Assembly: GCF_001658025.2 (NCBI RefSeq)
Contig: NZ_CP014007.2
Location: 5,332,001-5,396,000, forward strand
DNA from: Kosakonia oryzae
GTDB lineage: Bacteria; Pseudomonadota; Gammaproteobacteria; Enterobacterales; Enterobacteriaceae
Direction: 5' to 3'
Length of the DNA: 64,000 nt
Shown piece by piece: positions 58,429 to 64,000 of the stretch. The number at the start of each line of letters is the position of its first letter. Position 1 is the first letter of the stretch. The notes under the pieces were generated by a model. That model was not told the DNA's origin. It ran no database searches and saw nothing but the letters and a program-made list of their open reading frames with translations. The translations under genes were made by a program, and so were the position numbers.

Positions 58429-58962
58429 ATGTCTGAATTTGTAACGGTAGCTCGCCCCTACGCCAAAGCAGCTTTTGACTTTGCCGTCGAAAACCAGAGC
58501 GTTGACCGCTGGCAGGATATGCTGGCGTTCGCTGCCGAGGTGACGAAAAATGAACACATGGCCGAGCTTCTCTCTGGTGCTTTAGCACCGGAAACGCTCG
58601 CTAAGTCGTTTATCGCAGTCTGTGGGGAGCAACTTGACGACAAAGGTCAGAACCTGATTCGGGTGATGGCTGAAAACGGTCGTATCAAGGTGCTTCCTGA
58701 TGTTCTTGAGCAGTTTATTCAATTGCGTGCAGCCAGCGAGGCTATTGCAGAAGTTGATGTGACTTCTGCAACTGCACTGAGTGAAGAACAGCTTTCGAAA
58801 ATCAGCGCCGCGATGGAAAAACGTCTGTCACGCAAAGTGAAGCTGAATTGCAATATCGATAAGTCTGTAATGGCAGGTGTAATCATCCGTGCGGGTGATA
58901 TGGTCATTGATGGCAGCGTTCGCGGCCGTCTTGAGCGCCTTGCAGACGTCTTGCAGTCTTAA
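58429..58962 (+). CDS. atpH: F1Fo ATP synthase subunit delta
   Basis: 177 aa soluble protein that links the b dimer to the top of the alpha-beta hexamer. Starts 13 bp after atpF with GGAGGAGGGG as ribosome site. Whole-length agreement with E. coli. Confidence 0.98.
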   Translation: MSEFVTVARPYAKAAFDFAVENQSVDRWQDMLAFAAEVTKNEHMAELLSGALAPETLAKSFIAVCGEQLDDKGQNLIRVMAENGRIKVLPDVLEQFIQLRAASEAIAEVDVTSATALSEEQLSKISAAMEKRLSRKVKLNCNIDKSVMAGVIIRAGDMVIDGSVRGRLERLADVLQS

Positions 58963-58974
58963 GGGGACTGGAGC

Positions 58975-60516
58975 ATGCAACTGAATTCCACCGAAATCAG
59001 CGAACTGATCAAGCAGCGCATTGCTCAGTTCAGTGTTGTGAGTGAAGCTCACAACGAAGGTACTATTGTTTCTGTAAGCGACGGTGTTATCCGTATTCAC
59101 GGCCTGGCCGATTGTATGCAGGGTGAAATGATCTCCCTGCCGGGTAACCGTTACGCTATCGCACTGAACCTGGAGCGCGACTCCGTGGGTGCAGTTGTGA
59201 TGGGTCCGTATGCTGACCTCGCCGAAGGCATGAAGGTTAAGTGTACTGGCCGTATTCTTGAAGTTCCGGTTGGCCGTGGCCTGCTGGGTCGCGTGGTGAA
59301 CACCCTGGGTGCGCCAATCGACGGTAAAGGTCCGGTTGATAATGACGGCTTCGCTGCCGTAGAAGCTATCGCACCGGGCGTTATCGATCGTCAATCCGTT
59401 GATCAGCCGGTACAGACCGGTTACAAATCCGTTGACGCCATGATCCCAATCGGTCGTGGTCAGCGTGAATTGATCATCGGCGACCGTCAGACCGGTAAAA
59501 CTGCGCTGGCAATCGATGCCATCATCAACCAGCGTGATTCCGGCATTAAATGTATCTACGTTGCTATCGGCCAGAAAGCGTCCACCATCTCTAACGTGGT
59601 GCGTAAGCTGGAAGAGCACGGTGCGCTGTCTAACACCATCGTTGTTGTGGCAACCGCGTCTGAATCCGCTGCACTGCAATACCTGGCTCCGTATGCTGGT
59701 TGCGCAATGGGCGAATATTTCCGCGATCGCGGCGAAGATGCACTGATCATTTATGATGACCTGTCTAAACAGGCAGTTGCATACCGTCAGATCTCCCTGC
59801 TGCTCCGTCGTCCGCCTGGACGTGAAGCATTCCCGGGCGACGTATTCTACCTCCACTCCCGTCTGCTGGAACGTGCTGCGCGCGTTAACGTGGAATACGT
59901 TGAAAGCTTCACTAAAGGTGAAGTGAAAGGTAAAACCGGTTCTCTGACCGCGCTGCCGATTATCGAAACGCAAGCTGGTGACGTTTCCGCGTTCGTTCCG
60001 ACTAACGTAATTTCTATTACCGATGGTCAGATCTTCCTGGAATCCAACCTGTTTAACGCCGGTATTCGTCCTGCGGTAAACCCGGGTATTTCCGTATCCC
60101 GTGTAGGTGGTGCAGCGCAGACCAAGATCATGAAAAAACTGTCCGGTGGTATTCGTACCGCTCTGGCTCAGTATCGTGAACTGGCAGCGTTCTCTCAGTT
60201 TGCTTCCGACCTTGACGATGCAACCCGTAAACAGCTCGACCACGGTCAGAAAGTGACCGAGTTGCTGAAACAGAAACAGTATGCGCCGATGTCTGTCGCG
60301 CAGCAGGCTCTGGTTCTGTTCGCGGCTGAACGCGGTTACCTGGCGGATGTTGAACTGGCGAAAATCGGTAGCTTTGAAGCCGCTCTGCTGGCTTACGTTG
60401 ACCGTGACCACGCTCCGCTGATGCAAGAGATCAACCAGACCGGTGGCTATAACGACGAGATCGAAGGCAAGCTGAAAGGCATCCTCGACTCCTTTAAAGC
60501 AACCCAGTCCTGGTAA
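58975..60516 (+). CDS. atpA: F1Fo ATP synthase subunit alpha
   Basis: 513 aa. Walker [10 protein letters not shown] near residue 169 and ATP synthase alpha/beta signature [14 protein letters not shown]. Non-catalytic nucleotide-binding subunit of F1. The large antisense frame opposite it is a codon-bias shadow. Confidence 0.99.
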   Translation: MQLNSTEISELIKQRIAQFSVVSEAHNEGTIVSVSDGVIRIHGLADCMQGEMISLPGNRYAIALNLERDSVGAVVMGPYADLAEGMKVKCTGRILEVPVGRGLLGRVVNTLGAPIDGKGPVDNDGFAAVEAIAPGVIDRQSVDQPVQTGYKSVDAMIPIGRGQRELIIGDRQTGKTALAIDAIINQRDSGIKCIYVAIGQKASTISNVVRKLEEHGALSNTIVVVATASESAALQYLAPYAGCAMGEYFRDRGEDALIIYDDLSKQAVAYRQISLLLRRPPGREAFPGDVFYLHSRLLERAARVNVEYVESFTKGEVKGKTGSLTALPIIETQAGDVSAFVPTNVISITDGQIFLESNLFNAGIRPAVNPGISVSRVGGAAQTKIMKKLSGGIRTALAQYRELAAFSQFASDLDDATRKQLDHGQKVTELLKQKQYAPMSVAQQALVLFAAERGYLADVELAKIGSFEAALLAYVDRDHAPLMQEINQTGGYNDEIEGKLKGILDSFKATQSW

Positions 60517-60566
60517 CGTCTGGCGGCTTGCCTTAGGGCAGGCCGCAAGGCATTGAGGAGAAGCTC

Positions 60567-62839
<2,273 letters not shown>

Positions 62840-62859
62840 CGCCTTAATCGGAGGGTGAT

Positions 62860-63279
62860 ATGGCAATGACTTACCACCTGGACGTCGTCAGCGCAGAGTC
62901 ACAAATGTTCTCTGGTCTGGTCGAAAAAATCCAGGTAACGGGTAGCGAAGGTGAACTGGGTATTTTCCCGGGTCACGCGCCGCTGCTCACCGCCATTAAG
63001 CCTGGTATGATCCGCATCGTGAAACAGCACGGTCATGAAGAGTTTATCTATCTGTCTGGCGGCATTCTTGAAGTGCAGCCTGGCACAGTGACCGTTCTGG
63101 CTGATACTGCTATTCGTGGTCAGGATCTCGACGAAGCGCGAGCCCTGGAATCGAAACGCAAAGCAGAAGAGCACATTAAATCTTCTCACGGTGACGTGGA
63201 TTACGCTCAGGCGTCTGCGGAACTGGCGAAAGCTATCGCGAAACTGCGTGTTATCGAGTTGACGAAAAAAGCGATGTAA
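62860..63279 (+). CDS. atpC: F1Fo ATP synthase subunit epsilon
   Basis: 139 aa. N-terminal beta sandwich ([19 protein letters not shown]) and C-terminal two-helix inhibitory domain. Last gene of the atp operon, 20 bp after atpD, followed by a strong terminator. Confidence 0.98.
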   Translation: MAMTYHLDVVSAESQMFSGLVEKIQVTGSEGELGIFPGHAPLLTAIKPGMIRIVKQHGHEEFIYLSGGILEVQPGTVTVLADTAIRGQDLDEARALESKRKAEEHIKSSHGDVDYAQASAELAKAIAKLRVIELTKKAM

Positions 63280-63296
63280 CACCGGCTTGAACGTTA

Positions 63297-63331
63297 AAAG
63301 CCAGTCTGGTTTCCAGGCTGGCTTTTTTTAT
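63297..63331 (+). terminator. atp operon terminator
   Basis: AGCCAGTCTGG-TTT-CCAGGCTGGCT stem (one wobble pair) followed by T7. Confidence 0.93.
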
Positions 63332-63377
63332 GGCTGCGTTTCAGAAAAAGCAGAACTGAAAATGCGTTTTATTATTT

Positions 63378-63450
63378 TGTGATGTGCATCACAAAAATGT
63401 TGATCGGTTAAAAAATGAGGCGTAGACTTATTTTTGTGACGTGAATCACA
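63378..63450 (+). promoter_or_regulatory. Two CRP sites flanking a promoter upstream of a 23-codon ORF
   Basis: TGTGATGTGCATCACA (63378-63393) and TGTGACGTGAATCACA (63435-63450) are both perfect TGTGA-N6-TCACA sites, centres 57 bp apart. Between them, TTGATC (63400-63405), a 17-bp spacer and TAGACT (63423-63428) form a sigma-70-type promoter. The upstream site sits near -49 and the downstream one near +8 of the predicted start, so both activation and repression are conceivable. Confidence 0.7.
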
Positions 63451-63481
63451 AAAAAATACTCTCACTTATCAGGACGCCATC

Positions 63482-63553
63482 ATGAAACTGATCAACAAAA
63501 TCATCGCTCTTTTCAGCAACATGAACATCTCTTTCGGTACGTTCAACCACTAA
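63482..63553 (+). CDS. Candidate 23-aa amphipathic small protein
   Basis: Frame MKLINKIIALFSNMN...FNH, 23 codons, with AGGA 8 bp before the ATG and tandem CRP sites upstream. Residues 2-14 can form an amphipathic helix with Leu/Ile/Phe on one face and Lys/Asn/Ser on the other. That is similar in character, not in sequence, to known CRP-controlled mini-proteins such as AzuC and SpfP. I do not recognise a family. It may instead be the marker of a regulatory RNA; translation is not shown by the sequence alone. Confidence 0.45.
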   Translation: MKLINKIIALFSNMNISFGTFNH

Positions 63554-63616
63554 TGTGCTGATATGCTGAGTGGCGCCGCGCTTACTGTTGTGTGATAAGC
63601 GAAGCGCCATCAGGCA

Positions 63617-64000
63617 TCACTGGCTGAGTTGCGCCAGATACGGTTTACTATCCAGCTCTTTTTTCGCCAGATTTACGCTTTTACCGTCGACGATAAAGTA
63701 GTTCGTCGCATCCACATTCCCCACCACCGCATCATCATATTTCCCCGGCTTACTGCGCACAGAGATATTGCCGCTAAACACGCCCTGCGTTGATGCATCG
63801 CCATACGGGCCTGGACGAAAGATGAAATTAAAGCGTTGGTTATCGATAGCAATATTATTCTCTATCCGCAGTTTCCCTGGGTTGAAGTTATCGGTGAAAC
63901 CATCCAGATGATTACCCGTCGCCTTGCTGTTACGAACCTGATGTGCGACCGGTTGCCCCTCTCCCCCCAGTTTGAAACCGTTGCTGGTATTATTGCTGGC
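63617..64000 (-). CDS. Pectate lyase-like beta-helix protein (PL9 type), C-terminal part
   Basis: 127 codons up to the window edge, no start in view. The reading SNGFKLGGEGQ, HQVRNSKATGNHLDGFTDN, NPGKLRIENNIAIDNQRFNF shows the repeating N/G-rich rungs of a right-handed parallel beta-helix and the GFKLGG...N..GF..N motif string of PL9 pectate lyases (PelL/PelX/PelI-related enzymes of soft-rot bacteria). It would cleave polygalacturonate. It stands where E. coli has glmU and is convergent with the mini-ORF. Family assignment is by eye. Confidence 0.7.
   Translation of the reverse strand, partial: ASNNTSNGFKLGGEGQPVAHQVRNSKATGNHLDGFTDNFNPGKLRIENNIAIDNQRFNFIFRPGPYGDASTQGVFSGNISVRSKPGKYDDAVVGNVDATNYFIVDGKSVNLAKKELDSKPYLAQLSQ

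Noticed and set aside
58828-60426. 532-codon open frame on the minus strand opposite atpA
   Set aside because: It mirrors atpA, a highly expressed gene with strong codon bias, has no ribosome site, and its protein is low-complexity and unlike any known family.
63570-63610. Hairpin GGCGCCGCGCTTA / TAAGCGAAGCGCC after the mini-ORF as a terminator
   Set aside because: It has a mismatched stem, a long loop and no T-run, so it was not called as a terminator, although it might fold in RNA.

Overview
The window is chromosomal DNA of an enterobacterium (Enterobacteriaceae). Nearly every gene has an Escherichia coli counterpart of the same length and largely the same order, and the E. coli-type oriC lies at about 52.8-53.1 kb. 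Several loci are not at these positions in E. coli: a FucO-like dehydrogenase beside rhaM, an XRE-cupin/AzlCD cluster, an esterase/SnoaL pair, and a pectate-lyase-like gene after the atp operon. Together these suggest a plant- or environment-associated genus near Kosakonia, Enterobacter or Klebsiella. The genus is an inference and cannot be fixed from this window alone. No prophage, insertion sequence or CRISPR array was seen.

Layout, left to right. 0-1.1 kb: end of a rhamnose operon (FucO-like reductase, rhaM). 1.2-3.1 kb: accessory block with an XRE-cupin regulator divergent from azlCD and a small periplasmic BhsA-type protein. 3.2-9.8 kb: the formate dehydrogenase-O system (fdhD, fdoGHI with an in-frame selenocysteine TGA, fdhE). 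10-11.3 kb: esterase and SnoaL pair behind a LexA-like box. 11.4-14.3 kb: yihX-yihY-dtd-fabY, overlapping genes on the minus strand. 14.4-20.8 kb: typA divergent from the nitrogen-regulation operon glnA-glnL-glnG, with NtrC and sigma-54 sites. 20.9-24.5 kb: yshB, hemN, an unnamed 57-aa ORF, yihI, CsrC sRNA, engB and Spot 42 RNA (with spfP). 24.6-31.9 kb: polA, yihG, dsbA, srkA, yihD, mobA, mobB.

31.9-37.3 kb is a complete rRNA operon on the minus strand (P1, P2, 16S, tRNA-Glu, 23S, 5S, terminator). Its upstream neighbour (yieP) is that of E. coli rrnC and its downstream neighbour (mobB) that of E. coli rrnA. The roughly 90-100 kb that separates those operons in E. coli is therefore not here: either a real rrn-rrn rearrangement or a misassembly.

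37.4-47.5 kb: yieP, hsrA, the rbsDACBKR ribose operon and kup. 47.7-52.8 kb: ravA-viaA, asnA, asnC, mioC. 52.8-53.1 kb: oriC. 53.2-63.3 kb: mnmG, rsmG and the nine-gene ATP synthase operon atpIBEFHAGDC. After the atp terminator, where E. coli has glmU, lies a 23-codon ORF with two near-perfect CRP sites and then the 3' part of a PL9-like pectate lyase gene cut by the window edge.

The main points worth a second look are the hybrid rrn junction, the CRP-flanked mini-ORF, the LexA-like box in front of the esterase, the palindromic element in the glnA 3' UTR, and the 57-aa basic ORF before hemN.
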